NCBI RefSeq assembly: GCF_001425905.1
Contig: NZ_LMDY01000012.1
Location: forward strand, 373,734-437,733
Length of the DNA: 64,000 bases
Source of the DNA: Methylibium sp. Root1272
Lineage (GTDB): Bacteria > Pseudomonadota > Gammaproteobacteria > Burkholderiales > Burkholderiaceae_C
Direction of reading: 5' to 3'
Shown: one piece after another, positions 18,238 to 26,230 of the stretch
Layout of the letters: each line of letters begins with the position of its first letter
How positions within the stretch are numbered: position 1 is the first letter of the stretch
Program-made: the position numbers and the translations under genes
The notes under the pieces: generated by a model
The model's database searches: none
Told to the model about the DNA's origin: nothing
Seen by the model: the letters and a program-made list of their open reading frames with translations, nothing else

Positions 18238-18420
18238 ATGAGCCATGCCATCGCCACGCGCCAGACCCTCGGTGACCTCCTGCGCCGCGCGCGCCTGCGC
18301 CACCCGCACAAGCTCGCGATCCGCTGCGGCGCGGCCGCTTGGACCTATGCTGAGTTCGACGCCATCTGCAACCAGCTGACTGCTCCTCGGGCCGAGGGTG
18401 TGCCATGCCTGACCTCCTGA
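18238..18420 (+). pseudogene. 5' fragment of an acyl-CoA ligase (AMP-binding) gene
   Basis: Only about 50 residues remain of the N-terminus of an AMP-forming acyl-CoA synthetase. TLGDLLRRARLRHPHKLAIR and WTYAEFDAICNQL are typical of its first helices, then the frame runs out. It follows the hydratase remnant by 19 bases, so the two were neighbours in a beta-oxidation operon. The deletion end point near 18400 marks the boundary with the next, better preserved cluster. Confidence 0.65.
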
Positions 18421-18633
18421 CACGCGGTTCGATCAATCTAGATGATGGTCAACCGGGCGGCTGCGCTGGATTTGCAGCTGAAACCCGCGCGATTCGGGCA
18501 GACGCGATGAACGATCAAGGCCGGACTCAACTACAGCGAAGGGCTCAAGACGGCCCGATGCAGGTTGAGCGGCTGCATGCCCCCTTCGCGGCCATCCCGG
18601 TTTGCTCCAGTAGCCGCGTCCCGTGCGTTACCC

Positions 18634-19557
18634 TCATCGGCCCCAAGCGGCCCACTTCTTCTCCAGATCCAGCTTGGCGAAGCGCTCAACCAGGAACTCG
18701 ATGAAGACTCTGATCTTGGCAGGCTGGTGACGACGGCTTTGGTAGGCGATGTTGATGGTCAGGTGCGGTAGATCCCAGTCCTTGAGCACAGGCACCAGTC
18801 GCCCCGCCACGATGTCATCGTGGACGATGTACTGGGGCTGGATCAAGATTCCCAAGCCGGCCAGCGCCGCAGCACGAATTACCTGCCCTTCGTTCGCGTC
18901 GAGGACACTCGTTATCGGGACTGTCAGCTGCTCCTTGCGTCGCTTCAGGTGAAGCACGTAGGGGTCGTTCGCGAGGTTGTAGACGAGCAATCGGTGCCCT
19001 TGCAGTTCGGCGGGTCCCTTGGGCTGGCCGTTGGCCGCGAGGTAAGCGGGGGACGCCGCTAGCACACGACGCATCTCCGCCAAGCGGCGAATGGTGATGC
19101 CCGAATCGCCCTCGTGTTCCCGCGTGCGAATCGCCACATCGATGCCTGCCTCGATGAACCCGGGGTACCGGTTGGCGGTGGAGACCTGCACAGAGAGGTT
19201 TGGGTAGCGGCGGTTGAACTCAGGCAGCGCCGGCGCGATGTGCATCATGGCGAATGACACCGAGCTCGTGACTCGAAGGATCCCGCTTGGGTTAACCGAA
19301 GCGGCGTTGACCTCCGCTTCCGCCTCAGCCATCTCCGCCAACATCGCCGAGCAGCGGCCATGAAAGGCGCGGCCAGCATCGGTCAACCACAAGCGTCGCG
19401 TCGTCCGCTCGACGAGACGAGCACCGAGGCGCTGTTCCAGGCCGGCAAGATGCCGACTCGCAGCAGCGTTCGAAAGCCCCAACCTTTCGGCAGCCTTGGA
19501 CAGGCTCGCCAACTCGGCGACCTGCACGAAGAGTTCGATCTGAGCCCAACGGTCCAC
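18634..19557 (-). CDS. LysR-family regulator of the hydroxyquinol cluster
   Basis: A regulator of 307 residues with the family helix-turn-helix (ELASLSKAAERLGLSNAAAS, about 15-34) and a full effector-binding domain. The start is a GTG at 19555-19557; no better in-frame ATG is visible. It is divergent from the hydroxyquinol dioxygenase operon across 120 bases that contain a T-N11-A box (TTCC-N7-GGAA). The same box precedes two transport-related transcripts on the other side of the island, so this protein is the best candidate for controlling all three. The inducer is unknown; a pathway aromatic is likely. Confidence 0.92.
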   Translation of the reverse strand: MDRWAQIELFVQVAELASLSKAAERLGLSNAAASRHLAGLEQRLGARLVERTTRRLWLTDAGRAFHGRCSAMLAEMAEAEAEVNAASVNPSGILRVTSSVSFAMMHIAPALPEFNRRYPNLSVQVSTANRYPGFIEAGIDVAIRTREHEGDSGITIRRLAEMRRVLAASPAYLAANGQPKGPAELQGHRLLVYNLANDPYVLHLKRRKEQLTVPITSVLDANEGQVIRAAALAGLGILIQPQYIVHDDIVAGRLVPVLKDWDLPHLTINIAYQSRRHQPAKIRVFIEFLVERFAKLDLEKKWAAWGR

Positions 19558-19567
19558 GGGGGCATTG

Positions 19568-19612
19568 TTCCATAAAACGGAAATGAGATTTCGTCTTCGC
19601 GGCTTTCTTTCC
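19568..19612 (+). promoter_or_regulatory. LysR-type box and promoter element, copy A (hydroxyquinol operon)
   Basis: TTCC-ATAAAAC-GGAA is an inverted repeat with the T-N11-A spacing of LysR sites. It continues into ATGAGATTTC and a pyrimidine stretch containing CTTTCTTTCC. It ends 95 bases before the dioxygenase start. Copies with the same order occur at 38114-38159 and 40339-40384 on the minus strand. Confidence 0.6.
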
Positions 19613-19677
19613 GGCTCGGCGCGATTTAACTTTCGAGGTCACAGCGTGGCAGTGATTTCTAGCCGGAGACATAAGGC

Positions 19678-20559
19678 ATGCGCAACATCAACGAAGACAC
19701 CATCACGCAAGCGGTGATAGCCGCGATGTCCGGCTGCACCGACGGACGCCTGACCTCGATCATGACGAGTTTGGTGCAGCACCTGCACTCCTTTGCGCGC
19801 GAAGTAAAGCTCACCGAGGCCGAGTGGGAGCAGGCCATCCGCTTCCTTACCGAGGTAGGCCACATCACCGATGACAAGCGGCAGGAGTTCATCCTGCTGT
19901 CCGACACCCTTGGGTTGTCGACGCTGGTCACGGCACAGAACAATGCCAAGCCGCCCGGTTGTACCGAGGCGACGGTGTTTGGCCCATTCTTCGTCGAGGG
20001 TGCGCCTTGGTTCGAGTACGGGCAGGACATCGCCAACGGTGCGCGAGGCGAGCCCTGCTTCGTCAGAGGCCAGGTGCGCGGCATCGATGGCCGGCCGATC
20101 TCCGCGGCCGTGATCGATGTTTGGCAGTCGGACGATGCCGGCCATTACGACGTTCAGTACGCGGGTTCGGGGGCCGAGTTTGAGCACCGCGCACGCGGTC
20201 GATTCCGCAGCGGTGCGGATGGGCACTTTCGTTTCCGCTCGATCCTCGCTCAGCCTTACCCGATCCCACATGACGGTCCGGTGGGGCGCATGCTGGACGC
20301 CCTAGGGCGGCATCCCTGGCGACCTGCCCACCTGCACTTCATGATCGAGGCGCCAGGCTACGAGAAGCTGATTACGCATGTCTTCCGCGACGGCGATCAG
20401 TACCTCGACTCGGATGCCGTTTTCGGCGTCCGCTCCACCCTCATTGCGGACTGGAAGCGCCACGATCCCGGCGTGGCGCCCGATGGACATGACTTGGCGG
20501 TGCCTTACTACACCCTCGAGTTCGACTTTGTGCTCAACCCGTCCCGGGAGAAGCAATGA
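19678..20559 (+). CDS. Hydroxyquinol 1,2-dioxygenase (intradiol, Fe(III))
   Basis: It opens the ring of 1,2,4-trihydroxybenzene between the adjacent hydroxyls, giving maleylacetate. The protein has 293 residues, normal for the family, with an N-terminal helical dimerisation region. The iron ligands are visible as two tyrosines (Y157 in DDAGHYDVQ, Y194 in QPYPIPHDG) and two histidines (H218 and H220 in RPAHLHFMI). The context (maleylacetate reductase, flavin hydroxylase, CoA-transferase) favours hydroxyquinol over catechol as substrate. CGGAGACA precedes the ATG. It is the first gene of the operon and overlaps the next by four bases. Confidence 0.93.
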   Translation: MRNINEDTITQAVIAAMSGCTDGRLTSIMTSLVQHLHSFAREVKLTEAEWEQAIRFLTEVGHITDDKRQEFILLSDTLGLSTLVTAQNNAKPPGCTEATVFGPFFVEGAPWFEYGQDIANGARGEPCFVRGQVRGIDGRPISAAVIDVWQSDDAGHYDVQYAGSGAEFEHRARGRFRSGADGHFRFRSILAQPYPIPHDGPVGRMLDALGRHPWRPAHLHFMIEAPGYEKLITHVFRDGDQYLDSDAVFGVRSTLIADWKRHDPGVAPDGHDLAVPYYTLEFDFVLNPSREKQ

Positions 20560-20864
20560 TTCGGCACATCGTCATGTGGCGGGTCGCAGGTGAGACCCCG
20601 GAGGCCGTGAGTTCTGCGAAGGCAACCGTCAAGCACGAATTTGAAGCCCTGCGGGGACGCATCCCGGGAATGCGCCGCCTCGATGTGGGGATCGACGTCA
20701 GTGGCGTGGACTATGCGTGCGATGCTGTCCTGGTGGCGGACTTCGACTCGCCAGGAGCCCTGGAGGCGTATGCCACGCACCCCGAGCACCTGCGAGTTCG
20801 CAAAGCCCTTGGCTCGCTGCGCACATCGCGTCACCAGGTCGACTACGTGGTTGACGAAATGTGA
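20556..20864 (+). CDS. Dabb-family (stress-responsive A/B barrel) small protein
   Basis: A protein of 102 residues beginning MIRHIVMWRV, the typical first strand of dimeric alpha/beta-barrel (Dabb) proteins, and ending with DYACDAVLVADFDS and HPEHLRVR elements of the same fold. It overlaps the dioxygenase stop by four bases (ATGA) and the reductase start by four, so it is translationally coupled on both sides. Some Dabb proteins are enzymes such as polyketide cyclases, while others have no known activity. Its place between dioxygenase and reductase suggests handling of a ring-cleavage intermediate; this is inference. Confidence 0.85.
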   Translation: MIRHIVMWRVAGETPEAVSSAKATVKHEFEALRGRIPGMRRLDVGIDVSGVDYACDAVLVADFDSPGALEAYATHPEHLRVRKALGSLRTSRHQVDYVVDEM

Positions 20865-21958
20865 GGGGACTCGCCTTGCAAAGCCTTCCGTCATTTGTCT
20901 ATCAAGCGCGCCCTGCTCGCATCGTCTTCGGGCCCGGGAGCTTGCAGGACCTTGAGCGTGAGGTGCTAGCGCTCGGGGCCGAGCGCGCGCTTGTTTTGAG
21001 CACGCCGGGCCAGCGTAAGCTGGCAGAGGCCCTCGCTGACCGCCTCGGATCGCGTGCCGCAGGCATCTTTGATCGCGCCGTTATGCACGTGCCGATCGAG
21101 GTGGCCCAGGAGGCGCGTGAGATGGCCCGCGTGCGGCGCGCCGACTGTGCCATCGCGATCGGCGGCGGCTCCACGATCGGTCTGGGCAAAGCCATCGCGT
21201 TGGACAGCGCGCTGCCCATCCTTGCTATCCCGACCACCTATGCCGGTAGCGAGGTCACACCGATCTACGGCATCACGGAGGGCGGCACCAAGCGCACTGG
21301 CACGGATCTGCGCGTGCTCCCGAAGACAGTGCTCTACGACCCAGCGCTGACACTTGGTTTGCCTGTCAATCTGTCGATCACCAGCGGCATCAACGCGATC
21401 GCGCATGCGGCCGAAGGCTTGTATGCGCGCGATGCCAATCCTGTCATTGACCTGATGGCGGAAGCGGGCATCCGCGCCTTCGCGATGGCCTTGCCCAGGA
21501 TTCGTGCCGATGCCGCGGACATCGAAGCGCGCAGCGGCGCGCTCTACGGAGCATGGCTGTGCGGAACCGTGCTGGGCAATGTTGGCATGTCGCTGCATCA
21601 CAAGCTCTGCCACACCCTCGGCGGGAGCTTTGATCTGCCGCACGCGCAGACGCACACGGCCGTGCTGCCACACGCGCTGGCCTACAACGCACCTGCTGCG
21701 CCGGATGCGATGCGGCGTATTGCTCGTGCGCTCGACGCGGCCGATGCTCCGCGTGGCATCTACGACCTGGCGCAAAACAACGGCGCGGCGGTGGCATTGC
21801 GCGACCTGGGCATGCTCGAGTCCGATCTCGACCGGGCCGCCGACATCGCGATCGCCAACCCCTACTGGAACCCGCGCCCTATCGAACGCGCTGCGTTGCG
21901 CCAGCTCTTGCAGGCGGCGTTCGACGGCGCGCCCCCCCACGTGGGAGGCTACCGCTAA
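20861..21958 (+). CDS. Maleylacetate reductase (iron-type alcohol dehydrogenase family)
   Basis: It reduces maleylacetate to 3-oxoadipate with NAD(P)H. The protein has 365 residues and the family's N-terminal start (FVYQARPARIVFGPGSL), the dinucleotide motif AIGGGSTIGLGKA and a histidine-rich metal region (GMSLHHKLCHTLGG, LPHAQTHTAVLPH). These features separate maleylacetate reductases from general alcohol dehydrogenases. The start is a GTG overlapping the Dabb stop. It directly follows the ring-cleavage step and so completes the hydroxyquinol route to 3-oxoadipate. Confidence 0.93.
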   Translation: MRGLALQSLPSFVYQARPARIVFGPGSLQDLEREVLALGAERALVLSTPGQRKLAEALADRLGSRAAGIFDRAVMHVPIEVAQEAREMARVRRADCAIAIGGGSTIGLGKAIALDSALPILAIPTTYAGSEVTPIYGITEGGTKRTGTDLRVLPKTVLYDPALTLGLPVNLSITSGINAIAHAAEGLYARDANPVIDLMAEAGIRAFAMALPRIRADAADIEARSGALYGAWLCGTVLGNVGMSLHHKLCHTLGGSFDLPHAQTHTAVLPHALAYNAPAAPDAMRRIARALDAADAPRGIYDLAQNNGAAVALRDLGMLESDLDRAADIAIANPYWNPRPIERAALRQLLQAAFDGAPPHVGGYR

Positions 21959-22033
21959 GCACTCGCCGACGCCAAGAGAGCGATCGATCGGGGCGCTGAA
22001 CCGGCAGCACTCCACAACTACAGGAGACATACG

Positions 22034-23680
22034 ATGGAAACCAAGTCGACATCCGGACAAGAGGATTCGCCGCAGGCTTACGACGTGGCCGTGATTGGCT
22101 ACGGCCCGACGGGTTTGGTGGCCGCGTCAATGCTGGCTCAGGCCGGCCGCAGGGTCGTCGTTATCGAGCGTTGGCCGACGATGTACGGCTTGCCGCGACT
22201 CACCCACATCGATGGCGAGACCGCGCGCATCATCCAGGCATGCGGTGATGTGACTCGCGCGTTGCGCGACGCGAGTCCGATCGAGACTTACCACTATCGC
22301 AATGCCGCTGGCGAGTTGCTGATGGAGATCAACTGGAATGAGCGGCAGTGCGGCTATCCGCACTTTTCGATCTACCAGCCCGACATCGAGGACGCCATCC
22401 ACGAGCGGGTGGCGCAGCATGCCAACGTGGAGCTGTTTCGCGGCTGGGCAGCGGTTGCCCTCGAGCAGGGCTCCGACGACGTGTCGATCACGATCCAGCG
22501 TACGAACGGCGTGCGCGACGACCAATGGACCGAACGGCCTAGGCAATTCAAGGCCAAGTATGTGCTGGGAAGCGATGGCGCCAACAGCTTCGTGCGCCGG
22601 GCGCTGGGCATCGAGCGCACCGACTACGGCGTCAACGAACGCTGGCTCAACCTCGATTCCGAGAACAAGGGCGAGGGCGGCGACCCCTTCAAGCTGCTGA
22701 CCATCTTCTGTGACCCCGCGCGCGGTCATATGTACATGCCCATCGGCAGCAAGCGCACCCGCTTCGAGCTGCGCGTGCTGCCGAGCGAAGAGACCGCGTT
22801 TTGGGAGGACCAGAACAACGGCTGGACGTGGCTCGAGAAGAAGCATGGCCTGAAGCGGGACGACTTCAAGGTGCTGCGCAACGTCGTCTACACCTTCGAG
22901 ACGCGGATGGCCAATCGCTGGCGCGATGGTCGCGTGCTACTTGGTGGCGATGCTGCTCACTCCATGATGCCCTACATGGGTCAGGGGGCCTGTTCGGGGA
23001 TGCGCGACGGCATCAACCTTGCCTGGAAGCTCGACTTGGTGCTCAGCGGACGCTGTTCGCCGGAACTGCTCGATGCCTACGAGCAGGAGCGCCGGCCGCA
23101 TGTGGGTCAGATCATGGAGATGTCCTTGTTCCTCGGAAAGTTGACGAACGAGGACGACCCCGACAAGGCCGCGGCGCGGGACGAGGCTTTTCGAACAGGC
23201 AACGTGCCGCCCATGCCGCCGTTCCCCAAGATCGAGAACGGCGTCGTGCACCGCGAACCCGACGGTTGCCTGCTCGCTTGCGCCGGCATTCCGGGACCGC
23301 AACCGCGGGTGCGTCAGGGAAGCGTCGAAGGGCTGCTCGACGATGTAGTGGGCCGCGGCTTCCTGCTCGTCACGACTCAGGACCCGGTGCCATTCATACG
23401 TCAGGAGCAGAAGGAGTTCCTCGGTCAGCTCGGCTGCCGCATCGTCGTTATCAGTCCGGACTCGGACGCCGGCGTAGTCGAACTGGACGGCGAGATCTCC
23501 AGCTTCATGCACACGCACGGCATCTGCGCCTATATCGGGCGGCCCGACTTTGTCGTGTTCGGATCAGTCGGCCGGCTCGAGGCGCTGGCGGAACTGGTCG
23601 ACGACCTGCGTGTCAAGCTGCACTGGATCGAGCAGAGCAAGGACGGTGTCACCGTCGGTCGGCTCCAGTGGGTGTCGTGA
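22034..23680 (+). CDS. Group A flavin aromatic hydroxylase (resorcinol-type / MhpA-like)
   Basis: An FAD-dependent NAD(P)H hydroxylase of 548 residues. It has the N-terminal FAD site (GYGPTG, residues 22-27), a DG motif (GSDGANS) and the second FAD contact (GGDAAHSMMPYMGQGACSG). A C-terminal thioredoxin-like domain is typical of MhpA/PheA relatives. In this operon the expected reaction is ortho- or para-hydroxylation of a resorcinol-like phenol to hydroxyquinol. ACAGGAGACATACG precedes the ATG after a 75-base gap. Exact substrate choice cannot be read from sequence. Confidence 0.9.
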   Translation: METKSTSGQEDSPQAYDVAVIGYGPTGLVAASMLAQAGRRVVVIERWPTMYGLPRLTHIDGETARIIQACGDVTRALRDASPIETYHYRNAAGELLMEINWNERQCGYPHFSIYQPDIEDAIHERVAQHANVELFRGWAAVALEQGSDDVSITIQRTNGVRDDQWTERPRQFKAKYVLGSDGANSFVRRALGIERTDYGVNERWLNLDSENKGEGGDPFKLLTIFCDPARGHMYMPIGSKRTRFELRVLPSEETAFWEDQNNGWTWLEKKHGLKRDDFKVLRNVVYTFETRMANRWRDGRVLLGGDAAHSMMPYMGQGACSGMRDGINLAWKLDLVLSGRCSPELLDAYEQERRPHVGQIMEMSLFLGKLTNEDDPDKAAARDEAFRTGNVPPMPPFPKIENGVVHREPDGCLLACAGIPGPQPRVRQGSVEGLLDDVVGRGFLLVTTQDPVPFIRQEQKEFLGQLGCRIVVISPDSDAGVVELDGEISSFMHTHGICAYIGRPDFVVFGSVGRLEALAELVDDLRVKLHWIEQSKDGVTVGRLQWVS

Positions 23681-23696
23681 TGATGGAGATCGAACG

Positions 23697-24788
23697 ATGA
23701 CGACCGCGGTTTCCTCGGCGACGCAGGCCCTTCAGCGTGCAATGCCAATTACGCGACTGCTTGACTGCGGGGTGGATCATGCCGATGCCGTCGCCCTGTT
23801 TCAGCGCACCACCGCCGGTGAGGATTGGCACAGCGCGGCCGAGTCGCTGGCGAGTGCACAACTAGAGCGAGCGGCCGCAGCGGCAACAGCAGGGCATCTC
23901 ACAACGGCCACTGAGGCGCAGTCGATGGCGATCGCCAACCTGTTGTTCGCGCAGATGGCGTTCAACGATGACGACCCACGACGCGTAGCGCTGTATGACC
24001 AGCTCGTGCAGGCCGCCAGGCAGCTGTCTGATTGGTCGGACAAGCGCATCGAGCGTGTCGAACTACCGTTCGAGCACGGTCGATTGATCGGCTGGCTGGT
24101 GCGCCCCTGGTCGGGCCGGGCTTCCGGCACGGTCTTGCTGTTCGGCGGCCAGAGCGGTTGGGGCATGGCCTACTTGCCGATCGCAAAGGCACTGGCGCGG
24201 CGAGGCCTGGCCACCTTGCTAGCCGAAGGCCCAGGTCAGGGTGAGACGCGCATGAAGCACCGCATCTTTCTTGATGTCGATGTGACAGCGGCGTACCGGC
24301 AGTTCATCACGTACATCGTCGCAGACCCAAGCCTTGGCGCACCGGGCATCTGGGGCAACAGCATCGGTGGACTGTGGGCGGCAAGTACGGCAGCGGCTGA
24401 CGATCGTGTCCGGGCCTGCTGCGTCAATGGAGCGCAGGCATTGCCGAGGTTGTTGGCGTACCGGACCTTCCAGGAGCAAGCCGCCGCAATGCTGGGTGTC
24501 AATGACGAAGCAGCGGTCACCGCGAACTTCGAGCGGCTGAGTTTTCGCGCCGGGCGCGACCGCATCACCTGCCCGTTGCTGGTGCTGCACGGCGGCGCTG
24601 ACCCACTGATCACGCTTGAGGATCAGCAACCCTTCCTCGACGCGGCGGCGACCACCGACAAGACGCTGCGCTTCTGGCCCGACGGAGAGCACACGATCTA
24701 CAACCACGCGGCCGAGCGGACTGCGGTCGTGGCCGACTGGTTTGTCGATCGCTTTGCACAGATCCAGCACCCCAGAGGCTGCGAATGA
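23697..24788 (+). CDS. Alpha/beta hydrolase of the C-C hydrolase (DHPON hydrolase-like) group
   Basis: A hydrolase of 363 residues with a long helical N-terminal region before the catalytic domain, as in 2,6-dihydroxypseudooxynicotine hydrolase and FrsA-like proteins. The likely triad is S222 (GNSIGG), D302 (GGADPL) and H332 (DGEHTIYNH); the spacing suits that group. Those enzymes cut a C-C bond between a polyhydroxylated ring and a ketone side chain. Here the gene sits between a ring hydroxylase and a CoA-transferase with a four-base overlap downstream, so I infer removal of an acyl side chain from a resorcinol-like ring. GGAGA precedes the ATG at 23697; the longer open frame upstream is not coding. 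Confidence 0.8.
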   Translation: MTTAVSSATQALQRAMPITRLLDCGVDHADAVALFQRTTAGEDWHSAAESLASAQLERAAAAATAGHLTTATEAQSMAIANLLFAQMAFNDDDPRRVALYDQLVQAARQLSDWSDKRIERVELPFEHGRLIGWLVRPWSGRASGTVLLFGGQSGWGMAYLPIAKALARRGLATLLAEGPGQGETRMKHRIFLDVDVTAAYRQFITYIVADPSLGAPGIWGNSIGGLWAASTAAADDRVRACCVNGAQALPRLLAYRTFQEQAAAMLGVNDEAAVTANFERLSFRAGRDRITCPLLVLHGGADPLITLEDQQPFLDAAATTDKTLRFWPDGEHTIYNHAAERTAVVADWFVDRFAQIQHPRGCE

Positions 24789-25489
24789 TCTCCAAGATCT
24801 GCGCCACTACGGTTGAAGCGCTTCAGGGCATCACCGATGGGTCCACGGTGATGATTGGCGGCTTCGGCGGGGCTGGGCAGCCTGGGGAACTGATCGATGC
24901 GCTGATCGAGCAAGGTGCGCGTGATCTCACCATCGTCAACAACAACGCAGGCAACGGAGAAACCGGCCTGGCCGCGCTGCTCAAGGCGGGGCGGGTGCGC
25001 AAGATCATCTGCTCGTTCCCGCGTCAAGCCGACTCGCAGGTGTTCGACAGCCTGTACCGCTCGGGCAAGATCGAGCTCGAACTCGTGCCGCAGGGGAACC
25101 TGGCCGAGCGTATCCGCGCCGCCGGCGCCGGTATCGGCGGTTTCTTCACGCCCACCGGCTACGGCACCGACCTGGCCAAAGGCAAAGAGACGCGCGAGAT
25201 CGGCGGGCGAATGTACGTGCTCGAGCCACCAATTCACGCCGACGTGGCACTGATCAAGGCCGAACGCGGCGACCGTTGGGGCAATCTCGTCTACCGCAAG
25301 ACCGCGCGCAACTTCGGGCCGGTGATGGCCATGGCTGCCAAGCTGACGGTCGCCTCGGTGCATGACGTGGTCAATCTCGGCGAACTCGATCCAGAAGCGA
25401 TCGTCACGCCCGGCATTTTCGTGCAGCGCGTCGTCAAGGTGCCGCGTACGCCCACCGGGCCTGCCGGGTTCAAGCAGCAGACGACGTAG
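24785..25489 (+). CDS. pcaI: 3-oxoadipate CoA-transferase, subunit A
   Basis: The alpha subunit (234 residues) of a family I CoA-transferase, which moves CoA from succinyl-CoA to 3-oxoadipate. Marks are the glycine-rich MIGGFGGAGQPGELIDAL near residue 23, NNNAGNGETGLAALL and the GGFFTPTGYGTDLAKGKE loop. It overlaps the hydrolase stop by four bases and lies just before the beta subunit. Assignment to 3-oxoadipate rather than acetoacetate rests on the pathway context and similarity to PcaI/CatI. Confidence 0.92.
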   Translation: MISKICATTVEALQGITDGSTVMIGGFGGAGQPGELIDALIEQGARDLTIVNNNAGNGETGLAALLKAGRVRKIICSFPRQADSQVFDSLYRSGKIELELVPQGNLAERIRAAGAGIGGFFTPTGYGTDLAKGKETREIGGRMYVLEPPIHADVALIKAERGDRWGNLVYRKTARNFGPVMAMAAKLTVASVHDVVNLGELDPEAIVTPGIFVQRVVKVPRTPTGPAGFKQQTT

Positions 25490-25498
25490 GGAAATGTG

Positions 25499-26134
25499 AT
25501 GCAGCGACTTAACCGTGATCAGATGGCCGCGCGCGTTGCGAAAGACATCCCGGAGGGCTCATACGTCAACCTGGGCATCGGTCTGCCCACGCTGGTGGCC
25601 AACCACCTGCCGCGTGAGCGAGAGATCTTCCTGCACAGCGAGAATGGCTTGCTCGGCATGGGGCCGGCTCCTACTGCGGGCGACGAAGACTACGACTTGA
25701 TCAACGCCGGCAAGCAGCCGGTGACCTTGCTGCCCGGCGGTGCCTACTTCCACCATGCCGACAGCTTCGCGATGATGCGCGGCGGGCACTTGGACATCTG
25801 CGTGCTCGGCGCCTTCCAGGTTTCGGTGAGTGGCGATCTGGCCAACTGGCACACGGGCGGCGCTGATGCGATCCCCGCCGTGGGCGGCGCGATGGACCTG
25901 GCAATCGGTGCGAAGAAGACCTTCGTCATGATGGAACACCTCACCAAGAGCGGTGCCAGCAAGCTTGTCGAGCGCTGCGCCTACCCTCTGACTGGCATCG
26001 GTTGCGTCAGCCGCATCTACACCGATCTGGCCGTGCTCGCCGTCACGCCGGCTGGGCTCGAGGTGGTCGAGATCTTCAATGGCCTACCGTTCAGCGAACT
26101 GCAACGGATCAGCGGCGTAAGTCTGCGAGCATAG
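25499..26134 (+). CDS. pcaJ: 3-oxoadipate CoA-transferase, subunit B
   Basis: The catalytic beta subunit (about 211 residues). The glutamate that forms the CoA thioester lies in HSENGLLGMGP near residue 48, and YVNLGIGLPTLVAN and the GGAMDLAIGAKK motif are family hallmarks. GTG 25496 and ATG 25499 are adjacent possible starts; I use the ATG. Pairing with the upstream alpha subunit is normal. The product, 3-oxoadipyl-CoA, is the substrate of the next gene. Confidence 0.93.
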   Translation: MQRLNRDQMAARVAKDIPEGSYVNLGIGLPTLVANHLPREREIFLHSENGLLGMGPAPTAGDEDYDLINAGKQPVTLLPGGAYFHHADSFAMMRGGHLDICVLGAFQVSVSGDLANWHTGGADAIPAVGGAMDLAIGAKKTFVMMEHLTKSGASKLVERCAYPLTGIGCVSRIYTDLAVLAVTPAGLEVVEIFNGLPFSELQRISGVSLRA

Positions 26135-26230
26135 AGGCGAGTCGCACAGACTTCCAGGATGCGACGCAGGCGCCAGGGCGTTGCGAGGATGTTGAGTGCG
26201 GCGAGTGGGTCACACGAAATTCGAGAGATC

